In this document: positions 10,324-20,075 of the stretch, piece after piece
How the letters are laid out: every line of letters begins with the position of its first letter
Numbering within the stretch: the first letter of the stretch is position 1
NCBI GenBank assembly: GCA_944384445.1
Contig: CALWTL010000006.1
Span: 1-58,449 of the forward strand
Origin: an uncultured Clostridia bacterium
GTDB taxonomy: Bacteria > Bacillota > Clostridia > Christensenellales > UBA1242
Direction: 5' to 3'
DNA length: 58,449 bases
Notes under the pieces: model-generated
Databases searched by the model: none
What the model was told of the DNA's origin: nothing
Seen by the model: only the letters and a program-made list of their open reading frames with translations
Made by a program: the position numbers and the translations under genes

Positions 10324-10593
10324 ATGAAAGAATTAGTTTATCCAGCTGTTTTATATAAAGATGATGAAAAAGGTTCCAACACTGGTTGGTATACAATTCA
10401 AATTCAGGAATTAGATATTGTAAAAGAAGGAGAAACTGTAGTCGATGCATACATCAAAGCAAAAGAAGATTTGTGTGCAATGGTTGATTGTGCAATAAAA
10501 TATAATTGCGAACTTGAAGCACCTCGAGATTTTGAGGAAGTTTATAAAGAGAACAAAAAGAATATCGTTTTATTGGTAGATGCACTTGCATAA
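10324..10593 (+). CDS. HicB-like protein
   Basis: The 89 residues match the HicB-type partial RNase H fold. The N-terminus has the YPAVLYKDDE and YTIQIQELD strands. These are followed by the EGETVVDAYIKAKEDLCAMV helix and the LEAPRDFEEV segment that typifies HicB-like antitoxins. HicB normally neutralises the mRNA interferase HicA, encoded next to it. No HicA (a 60-80-residue double-stranded-RNA-binding-like protein) is present on either side here. The C-terminal DNA-binding domain found in many HicB proteins is also missing. The next gene follows after 11 bases and may be an unconventional partner. Solitary HicB-like proteins with no toxin also exist. Confidence 0.75.
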   Translation: MKELVYPAVLYKDDEKGSNTGWYTIQIQELDIVKEGETVVDAYIKAKEDLCAMVDCAIKYNCELEAPRDFEEVYKENKKNIVLLVDALA

Positions 10594-10604
10594 TAGGTGA
10601 GCGT

Positions 10605-11132
10605 ATGACAAAAGTTAATAATTTCAACTGGGCGCAGTTAGACTTTTTGATAAATAATTTTTATGAAATCGTTGAATATAAACGTGGTAGAGGAATTTAT
10701 GGAGATAGGGTTGTTTTAAAACGTCCAAGACGAGCAGAGTCTATTTTTAATGAAACAGATAGATTATTTTCATTTTATTATATGGACGCAAATGCTGTAA
10801 AAGAACTGCCTCGTACAATTCACGAAAAAATAAAAATTATAGCTAGATTTGTTTGTAGTCCAGAAGATATGAATATATTATGTGAATTTGACAAATCAAA
10901 TGATATTGAGCCAAATGAATGGGCTCTTGAAACAAAAAAATTATTAATTGATTCTAATAATTTAAACTTTGAAGAACTAAATAATATCTTATTACAAAGA
11001 TACAAATTATTGAATAGTGATTTTATTAGCAAATTAAACAAACATAGAGCAAAACAATATTTTTTAGCGAGTAGTGATGAATTCAATTTTATTACAAAAG
11101 AGTATGCAAATCAACAATTAAGTTTATTATAA
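10605..11132 (+). CDS. Unknown 175-residue protein co-transcribed with the HicB-like gene
   Basis: No family was recognised. The protein is soluble, with no signal or membrane segment. The N-terminal half carries a basic, possibly nucleic-acid-binding stretch (EYKRGRGIYGDRVVLKRPRR). The C-terminal half is mainly helical (KKLLIDSNNLNFEELNNILLQRYKLL). It begins 11 bases after the HicB-like gene, uses an AGGTGA ribosome-binding site in that gap, and is followed by a terminator, so the two genes form a closed bicistron. Toxin, effector or unrelated partner are all possible. Confidence 0.85.
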   Translation: MTKVNNFNWAQLDFLINNFYEIVEYKRGRGIYGDRVVLKRPRRAESIFNETDRLFSFYYMDANAVKELPRTIHEKIKIIARFVCSPEDMNILCEFDKSNDIEPNEWALETKKLLIDSNNLNFEELNNILLQRYKLLNSDFISKLNKHRAKQYFLASSDEFNFITKEYANQQLSLL

Positions 11133-11155
11133 AGCGTATTATTACGCTTTTTTTA
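11131..11155 (+). terminator. Terminator of the HicB-like pair
   Basis: The stem AAAGCGTA / TACGCTTT is followed by a T run directly after the stop codon. Confidence 0.85.
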
Positions 11156-11312
11156 TTAGTTGCTATCATAAAATTAATCTATATTAAATTTTAAAATAAA
11201 AAATTTACATATTATTTTTTTATTCGACATAACTAGTTTTTTTTCTTGCAATAAAAAATGTTTAAAATCTTAAACTAATTATGTAAATCTTGGTAAATAT
11301 TACTTATTTTGT

Positions 11313-11341
11313 TTGACAAATTTCTCTATATTTATTAGAAT
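11313..11341 (+). promoter_or_regulatory. Promoter of the 1287-residue surface protein gene
   Basis: A perfect -35 TTGACA (11313-11318) and a -10 TAGAAT (11336-11341) are 17 bases apart, just upstream of an AAGGAG ribosome-binding site. Confidence 0.75.
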
Positions 11342-11369
11342 AAATTAGACTTAAATTAAGGAGACAGTA

Positions 11370-14300
11370 ATGAAACAATTAATAAAGTACTTTAAACTTA
11401 CATTTTGTTTTTTAGCATTTGCAGTAATGAGTATTGTTTTTGCATTCAGTCCTGTTCTAACTACTTATGCAGCTGAATTGTCTTATACAATTGAAACTTA
11501 TAATGCGGCTATTAATTCAATCAAAATGCCTAAGAGCACAATTGATGTGTCAAAAAATGAATCATTCCAAATTCCACTTTTGGAAACTAGTTTGTCTGGT
11601 GGTAAAACATCTGGACTATTTGCGGATACTGCAACTAACTATACTATTAGAGTAGTCGATCCATCTGGTCAAACTCACGATTATGTAGTTGGTGGTAGTG
11701 AAAATGATACTGAATATTTTAACGAAGAAAATGTTAGTAGTGGATATTTAGAATTAAATGCACTTAATAATGGTAAATATGATATTTTATACATTATCAC
11801 TAATGCAGGTAAAACATATTATTCTAATACCTATTCAGTGACTGTAAAAAATATTTCTTATGAATTAGATTTAATTGATTCTGATACAGGTTTGAAAAAA
11901 CTTGTTCCACTTTCAATGAAAACAAGTAATACAGCTTTTGAAGTGCCTATTGCAAATGTAAAAGTTGTTGATAGTGAAACTGATGAAGCTATCCAAACAG
12001 TCGTACCTACGGTCACTGTAAATGGAGCTCCACAAGATTGGGCTAGTAGTGATTATATTTATCAAGCTGATGGTAAATATTATATAATACCAAGTCAAAG
12101 TGGCACTATTACATTAGAATACACTTACAAGCAAGGTAGCAATCCTCCAACTTTAACATATACAATAAATGTTTCTGATGACTTTGTCGCTCCTACTAGT
12201 GAAGATTTAACAATAACTACTCCAACTATGCCTAGTGTTGAATTAGGAGATAAGGATATCACTTTACCTAATCTCACAGTTAGTGATAAAGATAATAGTG
12301 ATGTTGAATACAATGTGACTTCAATTGTTATTACTAAAACTAATGACGATAAAATTACAAAAACCTTGTCAAACAACACTTTCTCATTTGATATGACTAA
12401 AGAATCTTTTGGTGTTGAAAATTATGCTGATATGGTTGGTAATTATAGAGTGACTTATAACATTGAAGATGCTTATGGTAATACTAAATCTATTAGTGTG
12501 ATAATAAGAAACGTGACAGATAGTACTAGACCTAATGTATACATGGCTTATGACTATGAAATTGATGAATTAACTAATAGTCCAGTTCAAGAAGAAAATG
12601 CTGATGGTGAAATGGTAGATGCTGTTAATACAAATTATGCTGTAGATTTAAAAACTAGATATGGGTACTCTGAATTAGTTTTACCTGCAATTTATGCAAC
12701 AGACAAGGTGACAGAATACAAAGATTTCACTTTTATTCGTTATATTCAAAATACTAACACTCACACAATTTATTATGTAGATAATTTAAAAGTTGAAGAT
12801 GGCGAAGTTGTTGAAGTTACAGAAACTGAAACTGGATACAACCATTCTGGAGATCCAAACATTGGTAAATTTAATAAATCTGTAGCATTTAAATTTTCTT
12901 CGGACGATAGCCAAATATCTGATTATGCCGGAGAATATACGATAGGTTATTATGTGTTAGCAAACACAATTTCTAAACAAGAAAGTTATGTTTACAGTTC
13001 AGGGACAACTAGATATACAATTACTGTTTTATCCCGTGCAACTGTAGCAGAGGACAGTAGCAATACTTCAACTCCTAAAATCCAGATAAATAATGTAAAA
13101 AATAATTCAACTATTTCAAGTGATGATGTTATAAATGTTAATATAACTTCTTCAGATGAAATTGATACTCGTTTAAAAAATGCAGTTTTCTATTATTATT
13201 CAGAAACATCAGAAAATGATTTAGAAACTGATATAAAAAATGCAATTAGAACAGTTTTAGCTAACCCTAATTCTGACTCATCAAAAAATATTTGCAATGT
13301 ATTAGATGACCCACAATTTATTTCTGAAATGCAAAAATTATATTCAGGATTTGGTATTGCAAAAGTTGATGTAGATAATTCAAATAGTTTTGATATAGAA
13401 TTAACTAATTATTCTGGAGAAACAAATGGCAGAATTTTAAATGTAGTTGCAGTTTCATTGAATGACGAAGGAAATATTGCAACTTCTACTAGAATTTTAA
13501 ATATCAAAGATGTTGATGAAGAAATTGCTCCTGAATATTCAATAATAAATGCAGGCAGTTTTACTAGCGATAGTACAAACATATTAGAAACATTAGAATT
13601 TGATCAAGTACAAGAAGTGACGCTTCCTACAATTCAATTTACTGACGACGATGAATATCTTTCATTAAATGTTAATTATTATATTGGTACACCAGATAGT
13701 GTTGGTACAGGCTTACAATTTTTATCTCCAACTGATAAACAAATGAGTGGAGACACTATTACAGGTGGAAAAATTACTACAAGTAAAGTAGGCACTTATT
13801 ATGTTGTATATACAGCAAAAGATGATGCTGGAAATATGACTACTGTATATTTTACATTTGTAGTTAATGATTCTTCTGACCCATACTTATCTGTCAATGC
13901 TGAAGGTACAAATATTGACGGAGAAGATGTATCAATTTCAGGAAATACTATAACAGGTGAAATCGGTGCAGTGATTTCATTTGACCCTACAATGTATTCT
14001 TCAGCCGGTGATGATATAACTAATGACCCTGAAACAAGTATAAGCTATTCAATAGATGATAGTGGTCAAGGACTTGATTATATTACAACTGGTGATTATA
14101 TGACATTTGCTTTCAATAGTGAAGGTGAATATACAATTACATTTACTGGGCAATATGCAGATGGCACAATTGTTGACCGTATATATTATATTAATATATC
14201 AATGCCTGAATTAGCTTGGGATTTTGATATTAATGTTCCTAAATATGCAAAACAAAATGAAACAATTATATTACCTGATTTGACAGCTAGTCAAGGTAAT

Positions 14301-15233
14301 TTAAAAGCAGATGTTTCTGTCAAAGTTCTTGACCCTGATGGCTTAACACCTGAAAGTGGAGATGCTATTAGATATCAAAATGGCGACGCTATGGTATGGT
14401 CATTTACTACAAATGAAAATACTCGTGGAACATACAAAGTCACTTATACTGCTAAAACTGATTATGGTGAAATTACAAAGACATTTGAAATCAAAGTTGG
14501 TGATAATGTCGCTCCAACATTTAACATGAACTATGAAAGTGAATTATCTCAAGAAATAGTTTATGATGGTACAAATCAAATTGAATATAATATCAATTTG
14601 AATAAAACTAATAGAACATTAATTATTGAAGTTATCAGTAATGGTAAAACAATTTATTCTTACGATACAAAATTAGTAATTAAAGATAAAAATGACAATG
14701 GTACTGAATCAACAATGACAAATTGGAATTCATTAACTGTTGAATTAGCAAGTGATGATGGAATTGTATCAAAAGGTGATGAAGACGGACAATACATCAT
14801 TAATGGCACTGGTAAATGTACTTTGACATTAACAGTAGAAGATAGTTATGATAATGTAGGAACAAAGAAAATTGAATTTAATGTTGTTAGCGAAACAGAA
14901 CCTGAAGAAAACAAAGATTCATATTTAGGAGTTGTTTTGATAATTGTATCACTTGTTATTCTTGCCGGAGTAATTTTATTCTTCACATTTACTGGTAAAA
15001 AAGGTGGCAGTTCAAAACAAAATAAAATGAAAAATAATTCTTCAGTTGATAATAGTTCAAAATCAAAAAAAGTTGAAGACAAAAAAGATTTAGAAACTAA
15101 AGTAAATTCAGACAATGACAATATTGAATTAGAAAAAGATGACGAAGTCGTAATTGATAATAATGAAAAAGATAACGAAATCAACGAAGATAATAAGCCT
15201 AATGATGAGTCAAAATCTGAAGAAAATGAATAA
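11370..15233 (+). CDS. Large Ig-like surface protein with C-terminal membrane anchor
   Basis: The 1287 residues begin with a signal peptide (basic start, hydrophobic core, cleavage plausible after TYAA at about residue 35). A long series of beta-rich Ig/cadherin-like modules follows. Module ends recur as GTYYVVYTAKDDAGN, GTYKVTYTAKTDYGE and GNYRVTYNIEDAYGN, each followed by a strand and a linker such as DxxAPT or DSSDPY. This pattern is common in bacterial Ig-like and HYR-type surface repeats. A single membrane helix lies at about 1185-1207, followed by a Lys-rich stop-transfer and a highly acidic cytoplasmic tail of about 75 residues. There is no LPXTG motif, so anchoring is by the helix. 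Adhesion or a structural role is inferred. It is a monocistronic unit. Confidence 0.85.
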   Translation: MKQLIKYFKLTFCFLAFAVMSIVFAFSPVLTTYAAELSYTIETYNAAINSIKMPKSTIDVSKNESFQIPLLETSLSGGKTSGLFADTATNYTIRVVDPSGQTHDYVVGGSENDTEYFNEENVSSGYLELNALNNGKYDILYIITNAGKTYYSNTYSVTVKNISYELDLIDSDTGLKKLVPLSMKTSNTAFEVPIANVKVVDSETDEAIQTVVPTVTVNGAPQDWASSDYIYQADGKYYIIPSQSGTITLEYTYKQGSNPPTLTYTINVSDDFVAPTSEDLTITTPTMPSVELGDKDITLPNLTVSDKDNSDVEYNVTSIVITKTNDDKITKTLSNNTFSFDMTKESFGVENYADMVGNYRVTYNIEDAYGNTKSISVIIRNVTDSTRPNVYMAYDYEIDELTNSPVQEENADGEMVDAVNTNYAVDLKTRYGYSELVLPAIYATDKVTEYKDFTFIRYIQNTNTHTIYYVDNLKVEDGEVVEVTETETGYNHSGDPNIGKFNKSVAFKFSSDDSQISDYAGEYTIGYYVLANTISKQESYVYSSGTTRYTITVLSRATVAEDSSNTSTPKIQINNVKNNSTISSDDVINVNITSSDEIDTRLKNAVFYYYSETSENDLETDIKNAIRTVLANPNSDSSKNICNVLDDPQFISEMQKLYSGFGIAKVDVDNSNSFDIELTNYSGETNGRILNVVAVSLNDEGNIATSTRILNIKDVDEEIAPEYSIINAGSFTSDSTNILETLEFDQVQEVTLPTIQFTDDDEYLSLNVNYYIGTPDSVGTGLQFLSPTDKQMSGDTITGGKITTSKVGTYYVVYTAKDDAGNMTTVYFTFVVNDSSDPYLSVNAEGTNIDGEDVSISGNTITGEIGAVISFDPTMYSSAGDDITNDPETSISYSIDDSGQGLDYITTGDYMTFAFNSEGEYTITFTGQYADGTIVDRIYYINISMPELAWDFDINVPKYAKQNETIILPDLTASQGNLKADVSVKVLDPDGLTPESGDAIRYQNGDAMVWSFTTNENTRGTYKVTYTAKTDYGEITKTFEIKVGDNVAPTFNMNYESELSQEIVYDGTNQIEYNINLNKTNRTLIIEVISNGKTIYSYDTKLVIKDKNDNGTESTMTNWNSLTVELASDDGIVSKGDEDGQYIINGTGKCTLTLTVEDSYDNVGTKKIEFNVVSETEPEENKDSYLGVVLIIVSLVILAGVILFFTFTGKKGGSSKQNKMKNNSSVDNSSKSKKVEDKKDLETKVNSDNDNIELEKDDEVVIDNNEKDNEINEDNKPNDESKSEENE

Positions 15234-15236
15234 TAA

Positions 15237-15270
15237 AAAAAATCTCTTATATTAATAAGAGATTTTTTAT
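15237..15270. terminator. Bidirectional terminator between the surface protein gene and uvrB
   Basis: The stem AAATCTCTTAT / ATAAGAGATTT is flanked by A runs on the left and T runs on the right. It can therefore terminate both convergent transcripts. Confidence 0.85.
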
Positions 15271-15361
15271 TTATGTTTATGCATTATAAAAAATAAATAA
15301 AATAAAATCAATATAAATATGAATTTTGATAAAAAAAGAGAAAAAATTTTTAATTAAAAGA

Positions 15362-17317
15362 TTATCTCAACTTTCGTTTTAATTTTGCTATTTCTTCTCT
15401 TAAATTTATTGCAGTCTCAAAATCTAATTGTGCTGCAGCTGTGTTCATTAAGCCTTTGAGTTGTTCTATCTTTTTTAAAATATCAGATTTTGATAATTTT
15501 TCTTCATCTTTTTCCATTCTAATTTTTAATGTATCAACTATGTCTTTTTTAATCGTCATTGGTTTTACATTATGCTCATCATTGTACTTCATTTGTTTTT
15601 CGCGTCTTCTATTAGTTTCATCAATTGCTTGCTTCATACTATCAGTAATTCTATCTGCATACATAATGACTTTACTTTCACTATTACGCGCTGCACGACC
15701 AACAATCTGAATTAAAGATGTAGCACTTCTCAAAAATCCTTCTTTATCTGCATCTAAAATTGCGACCAAAGTCACTTCTGGTAAATCTAGGCCTTCACGA
15801 AGTAAATTAATTCCAATCAATACATCAAACTCGTCTGAACGTAATTCATTGATAATTTTAACTCGCTCTAATGTATCAATATCACTATGAAGATATTTTA
15901 CACGAATTCCATTTTCGCCCAAATAAGAAGATAAATCTTCTGCCATCTTTTTTGTCAAAGTTGTGACTAATATTTTTCCTTTTTTTGCAATATTTTTTTT
16001 AATTTCATCATATAAATCATCTACTTGCCCAAGACTTGGACGAACTTCGATTTCTGGGTCTAGAAGATATGTAGGACGAATAACTTGTTCTACAACTTGA
16101 CCAGCTAATGATAATTCATATTCGTTAGGCGTAGCTGACACATAAATTGTTTGTCCTATTCTATTGTTAAATTCTTCAAAATTGAGTGGGCGATTGTCAT
16201 AGGCACTTGGTAGTCTAAATCCATAATCTACTAAACTTGTTTTTCTTGCTCTGTCACCATTATACATTCCCCTTACTTGGGGTAATGTAATATGACTTTC
16301 ATCTACAAATAACAAAAATCCATTAGGGAAATAGTCTAATAATGTATATGGAGGTTCTCCAGGCTTTCGTCCATCAAAATATCGTGAATAATTTTCAATA
16401 CCTGAGCAATAACCCATTTCTTGCATCATTTCAATATCATAATTTGTACGTTCACGAATGCGTTGGGCTTCAATATATTTTCCTTCTTTTGTGAAAAATT
16501 CTTCACGTTCTTTTGCATCTTTTTTTATCTGTTCTAATGCATTATTCAAACGCTCACTTCCAACTGCATAGTGACTAGCAGGGAATATTGAGGCATGTTT
16601 CAATTTGTCAATTACATTCCCAGTGACTGCTTCAAATTCGCTAATTTGTTCAATTTCATCATCAAAAAATTCTACACGTATTGCTCTTTCACTACTATCG
16701 GCAGGAAAAATATCAACCACATCACCGCGAGCACGAAAAGTTGAACGTGTGAAATCTATATCATTTCTAGTATATTGAATATTAATCAAACGACTTATCA
16801 ATTCTTCTCTAGTCATTTTATTACCAACTCGCAATGAAATGTGAAGGTCATAATATTCTTTAGGTGCACCTAAACCATAAATACAAGAGACAGAAGCTAC
16901 AACAATTGTGTCACTTCTCTCTAACAAACTACTTGTCGCACTATGACGCAATTTATCAATTTCATCATTTACACTCATGTCTTTTTCGATATAAGTATCA
17001 CTAGAAACAATATAAGCTTCTGGTTGATAATAATCGTAGTAAGAAACAAAAAATTCTACTCTATTATTTGGGAAAAATTCCCTAAATTCGTTGCATAATT
17101 GAGCAGCTAATGTTTTATTATGAGCTAGAACTAAAGTGGGGCGATTAACTTGTGTAATAACATTTGCCATTGTAAATGTTTTTCCACTTCCTGTGACACC
17201 TTTTAAAACTTGAGCAGATAAACCATCTTTTATTCCTTCAACTAACGATTGAATTGCTTCGGGTTGGTCTCCCGTAGGTTTATATTTTGATACTAATTCA
17301 AAATTTCGATATTCCAT
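15362..17317 (-). CDS. uvrB: UvrABC excision nuclease subunit B
   Basis: UvrB verifies DNA damage delivered by UvrA and recruits UvrC for incision in nucleotide excision repair. The 651 residues include Walker A GVTGSGKT (40-47), the damage-sensing beta-hairpin region ([20 protein letters not shown]), and the helicase motif [10 protein letters not shown]. The C-terminal UVR motif ([20 protein letters not shown]) contacts UvrC. Length is normal. It is the last gene of a minus-strand run (pepF, two small membrane proteins, uvrB), starting 12 bases after the previous stop with an AGGAA ribosome-binding site. uvrA is nearby but on the opposite strand, so the two are not co-transcribed. Confidence 0.98.
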   Translation of the reverse strand: MEYRNFELVSKYKPTGDQPEAIQSLVEGIKDGLSAQVLKGVTGSGKTFTMANVITQVNRPTLVLAHNKTLAAQLCNEFREFFPNNRVEFFVSYYDYYQPEAYIVSSDTYIEKDMSVNDEIDKLRHSATSSLLERSDTIVVASVSCIYGLGAPKEYYDLHISLRVGNKMTREELISRLINIQYTRNDIDFTRSTFRARGDVVDIFPADSSERAIRVEFFDDEIEQISEFEAVTGNVIDKLKHASIFPASHYAVGSERLNNALEQIKKDAKEREEFFTKEGKYIEAQRIRERTNYDIEMMQEMGYCSGIENYSRYFDGRKPGEPPYTLLDYFPNGFLLFVDESHITLPQVRGMYNGDRARKTSLVDYGFRLPSAYDNRPLNFEEFNNRIGQTIYVSATPNEYELSLAGQVVEQVIRPTYLLDPEIEVRPSLGQVDDLYDEIKKNIAKKGKILVTTLTKKMAEDLSSYLGENGIRVKYLHSDIDTLERVKIINELRSDEFDVLIGINLLREGLDLPEVTLVAILDADKEGFLRSATSLIQIVGRAARNSESKVIMYADRITDSMKQAIDETNRRREKQMKYNDEHNVKPMTIKKDIVDTLKIRMEKDEEKLSKSDILKKIEQLKGLMNTAAAQLDFETAINLREEIAKLKRKLR

Positions 17318-17329
17318 ATAAAATTCCTA

Positions 17330-17686
17330 TTAAAACATAAATCTTATTAATACACCGATTAATGCACTTATAATTGCTAAAATGCAGGTGCGCCCGAGTA
17401 GTAGGAGCAAATTTCTTTTATTATTGGTTAATTCTCTATGGAAACCTTCACCTTTGATTTTTAAAGATACGCAAAAAACAGGACTTCCTTTTTTATCTGA
17501 TTTGAATAATTCTATATAATTATCATAACTTAAATTAGTCATAATCTTTTCTAGTTCATCTGGATAAATTACATATCTATCAGCTGCAAATGATATTATT
17601 TCACGTGGAGAAATAAGGCAAGATTTTTTGCCTTGACATTTTTGGTAAACATATTCCATTACATATTTTTCTTTAAAAGTTAACAT
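17330..17686 (-). CDS. Small winged-helix-like protein with C-terminal membrane helix
   Basis: The 118 residues have a helical N-terminal two thirds (FKEKYVMEYVYQKCQGKKSC, then ISPREIISFAADRYVIYPDE and LEKIMTNLSYDNYIELFKSD). This resembles a winged helix-turn-helix with a beta wing ending in SPVFCVSLKIKGEGFHREL. A single hydrophobic helix (residues about 95-116) closes the protein, which looks tail-anchored with the wHTH in the cytoplasm. No named family was recognised. It shares this architecture with the gene immediately upstream (gap 15 bases) and precedes uvrB by 12 bases, so it is part of one operon. Membrane-tethered DNA binding is inferred. Confidence 0.8.
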   Translation of the reverse strand: MLTFKEKYVMEYVYQKCQGKKSCLISPREIISFAADRYVIYPDELEKIMTNLSYDNYIELFKSDKKGSPVFCVSLKIKGEGFHRELTNNKRNLLLLLGRTCILAIISALIGVLIRFMF

Positions 17687-17701
17687 TTTGATTTGTCCTA
17701 A

Positions 17702-18073
17702 TTATGGTATCAATAAGAAGAATAAAACTAGTGCTAATATCGTGCCAATAAATGAAGAAATTGCAACATACAAATAGGGTAGTATTTTTATGTTTTTTGA
17801 TTTATTTGATTTGCTGTTAGTGTCAGCTTGCTCTACACATATACTTCCTTTAGGCAAAATTGAATAACAATAAGTATTATCTTCACTAAATTTTATATTG
17901 ATATATTCTTGCTTTTCTAAAAAACTTATAATCTCTTTTAAACTATCATTATCATATTGAGATTTTTGTGATAAAATTGCCATTATTTCATCTGTAGTGA
18001 CAACTTTGTAAGCACTACCTAATGCTAATTTATGCATAGCTTTTAATACTGAAATTGATTTTTTATCTAGCAT
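17702..18073 (-). CDS. Small winged-helix-like protein with C-terminal membrane helix (paralogous architecture)
   Basis: The start is placed at the ATG at 18073 (protein begins MLDKKSISVLKAMHKLALGS) because it has an AAGGA site just upstream. An upstream in-frame TTG at 18112 lacks one. The 123-residue product has a wHTH-like N-terminus, with helices up to SLKEIISFLEKQEYINIKF and then a short beta wing (CYSILPKGSICVE). A polar Ser/Asn/Lys linker and one membrane helix near the C-terminus (YLYVAISSFIGTILALVLFF) follow. The fold and topology parallel the next gene, suggesting an ancient tandem duplication with great divergence. Function is unknown. Confidence 0.78.
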   Translation of the reverse strand: MLDKKSISVLKAMHKLALGSAYKVVTTDEIMAILSQKSQYDNDSLKEIISFLEKQEYINIKFSEDNTYCYSILPKGSICVEQADTNSKSNKSKNIKILPYLYVAISSFIGTILALVLFFLLIP

Positions 18074-18123
18074 ATTATCCTTTATTATAACATTTATTAT
18101 TATCTTTTGCAATCTTTTATAAA

Positions 18124-19893
18124 TTATTTATAAAGTGATTTATAAGTATTTAATTGTTTTTTTATAAATTTGAAAGCTCTTTCATAAGGTTCAGAATTTG
18201 TCAAATCAATACCAATTTCTTTTAAAATCTCTATTACTGGTTTGTTCGTTCCATTTTTTAAAAAATATAAATATAATTCATTAAAATTTTTCTCTACTAA
18301 TAATTTTTCAGCAATAACGCATGCACAAACCAGACCAGTTGCATAAGTAAATACATAATAAGGGGAATAAAAATGAGGTACGCACATCCATTCATATTGT
18401 AATTCGTTTGGTATTATAATTGATTTACCATAAAATTTTTTATTCAAATCAAGATAAAATTTATTTAAATCTTTATAAGTTATAGGTAAATTGTTTTCAA
18501 TGTTTTGATGAGCGTATAATTCAAATTCTGTAAAAATTATTTGTCTAAATATTGTACTACGTACATTATCTAAAAAATTACGTAAATAATATTTTTTGTC
18601 ATTTGTATTAGAAATTTTTTGCATGTATAGGTTTAATAAAATTTCATTTGTAGTACTTGCAATTTCTGCAGCAAATATTGATATGTTAGCTTTTTCATAT
18701 GGTTGATAATTTAAAAAATATTCAGCATTAATGCAATGACCTAATTCATGACATAGAGTAGATACTGAATTGTAATCATATATATAATTTGTTAAAATAA
18801 CAGTGTTTGCTCCGTAGCAATGTGAACAATATGCTCCTGAATGTTTATTTTGATTAGGGAAATAGTCGATTGAATTATCATTTAATTTTCTATTTAAGAT
18901 TTTAATATAATCTTCTCCCAACGGTATTAATGAATTTTTTATTAATTCATTTGCTTTATTTAATGAAATCTTTGAATTGTGTTTTTCGTCTTCAAATAAG
19001 TCGTAATATGCAAAATTTTTATTTTTTGATATTTTTGAACGAGTTTTACAATAGTCTTTTAATAATGGTATATATTTTTCTGTAAATTTTATTATATTTT
19101 CAAAAACAGTATTAGGAATATCATCTTCCAGCAAAACACTTTCAAGAAGATTTGAGTAATTAGTTATTTTGGTTAAAAATTTGTCATATTCAATATCTTT
19201 TATATAAAGTTCAGCAAAAGTTTTATTTAATTTTGCATAACCATTCATACGGGATTTAAATGAATTTTTTCTTAATGTTGGGTCACTACTTCTTAAGTAT
19301 TTTGGATAATTTGAATTGTCTAATTTGTAAACTTTACCATTAGAGTCTAATACATCATCAAATTTTAGTTCTGAGTCTACTAATATACTATGAATATTTT
19401 CATTACAACCTAAAAAATTTCCCATTTTTGATAATAATTCATTAGTTTTTTCGTCAATTTTATGTGGCTTTAATTTTATAATTTCTTTTAAAAAGTTGTC
19501 ATAATTTTTAAATCTTTTATCTAATAGTAATGAATTTAAATATTCATTTGGCAATTCATATAGTTGAGGTATGAAGTACGCGTCTGCTTCACATAATTTG
19601 CTATATAAATTATTAAATTTTTGTTCAAGTATTAGCATGTTTGTATTTGAAAAATCAACATTTATATTATTTGAAATATAATGTGCTAATTTACTTATAG
19701 ATATAAAATCTTCTTTATATTTTTCAAGTCTTTCAAATAAAATATCTGAATTTTGTAATTTTCCACTATATTTTGGTAAAATTTCTGTTAAATTTTCTAT
19801 TTTTTTAAATATTTTATTAATTTCATTTTCATTTGATATATAACTTGTTAAATCCCATTTATATTCGTTAGATATTTTATTTCTATTTTTCAT
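18124..19893 (-). CDS. pepF: M3-family oligoendopeptidase F-like metallopeptidase
   Basis: This enzyme would hydrolyse short peptides in the cytoplasm using a zinc ion. The 589 residues show the M3 family zinc motif HELGH (382-386, preceded by STLC). The downstream Glu region and the AYCSHCYGANTVILTNYIYD substrate strand are also present. The C-terminal YSPYYVFTYATGLVCA segment is typical of PepF. Length is normal. It is the first gene of the minus-strand run leading to uvrB, with an AAGGAG site just before the start. Its role is probably recycling of peptides or trimmed signal peptides. The symbol is given by family, and orthology to lactococcal PepF is likely but untested. Confidence 0.9.
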   Translation of the reverse strand: MKNRNKISNEYKWDLTSYISNENEINKIFKKIENLTEILPKYSGKLQNSDILFERLEKYKEDFISISKLAHYISNNINVDFSNTNMLILEQKFNNLYSKLCEADAYFIPQLYELPNEYLNSLLLDKRFKNYDNFLKEIIKLKPHKIDEKTNELLSKMGNFLGCNENIHSILVDSELKFDDVLDSNGKVYKLDNSNYPKYLRSSDPTLRKNSFKSRMNGYAKLNKTFAELYIKDIEYDKFLTKITNYSNLLESVLLEDDIPNTVFENIIKFTEKYIPLLKDYCKTRSKISKNKNFAYYDLFEDEKHNSKISLNKANELIKNSLIPLGEDYIKILNRKLNDNSIDYFPNQNKHSGAYCSHCYGANTVILTNYIYDYNSVSTLCHELGHCINAEYFLNYQPYEKANISIFAAEIASTTNEILLNLYMQKISNTNDKKYYLRNFLDNVRSTIFRQIIFTEFELYAHQNIENNLPITYKDLNKFYLDLNKKFYGKSIIIPNELQYEWMCVPHFYSPYYVFTYATGLVCACVIAEKLLVEKNFNELYLYFLKNGTNKPVIEILKEIGIDLTNSEPYERAFKFIKKQLNTYKSLYK

Positions 19894-20012
19894 TTAATCT
19901 TCTCCTTTTCAATTTATTATAAGTTTAAATTTTAATTAATTTTTGTCAAGTATAATTCATTTATACTGCTTTATATTATAAAATTTATCATATCTTTATT
20001 TTTTTCTAAATC

Positions 20013-20041
20013 TTGACATGATTAACATGATAATGTATAAT
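20013..20041 (+). promoter_or_regulatory. Perfect consensus promoter of the EF-hand-loop membrane protein gene
   Basis: TTGACA (20013-20018) and TATAAT (20036-20041) are separated by exactly 17 bases. Both hexamers match the sigma-A consensus. Confidence 0.85.
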
Positions 20042-20075
20042 ATAAATATATAATTAAAAAGGTAGGTGTAATAAT

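Noticed and set aside
18074..18112. Longer start (TTG) for the 123-residue membrane wHTH protein
   Set aside because: The extra 13 codons have no ribosome-binding site, whereas the internal ATG has AAGGA at correct spacing.
19925..19965. TTGACA plus TATAAT on the minus strand as a pepF promoter
   Set aside because: The hexamers are about 22 bases apart, too far for a normal sigma-A promoter.
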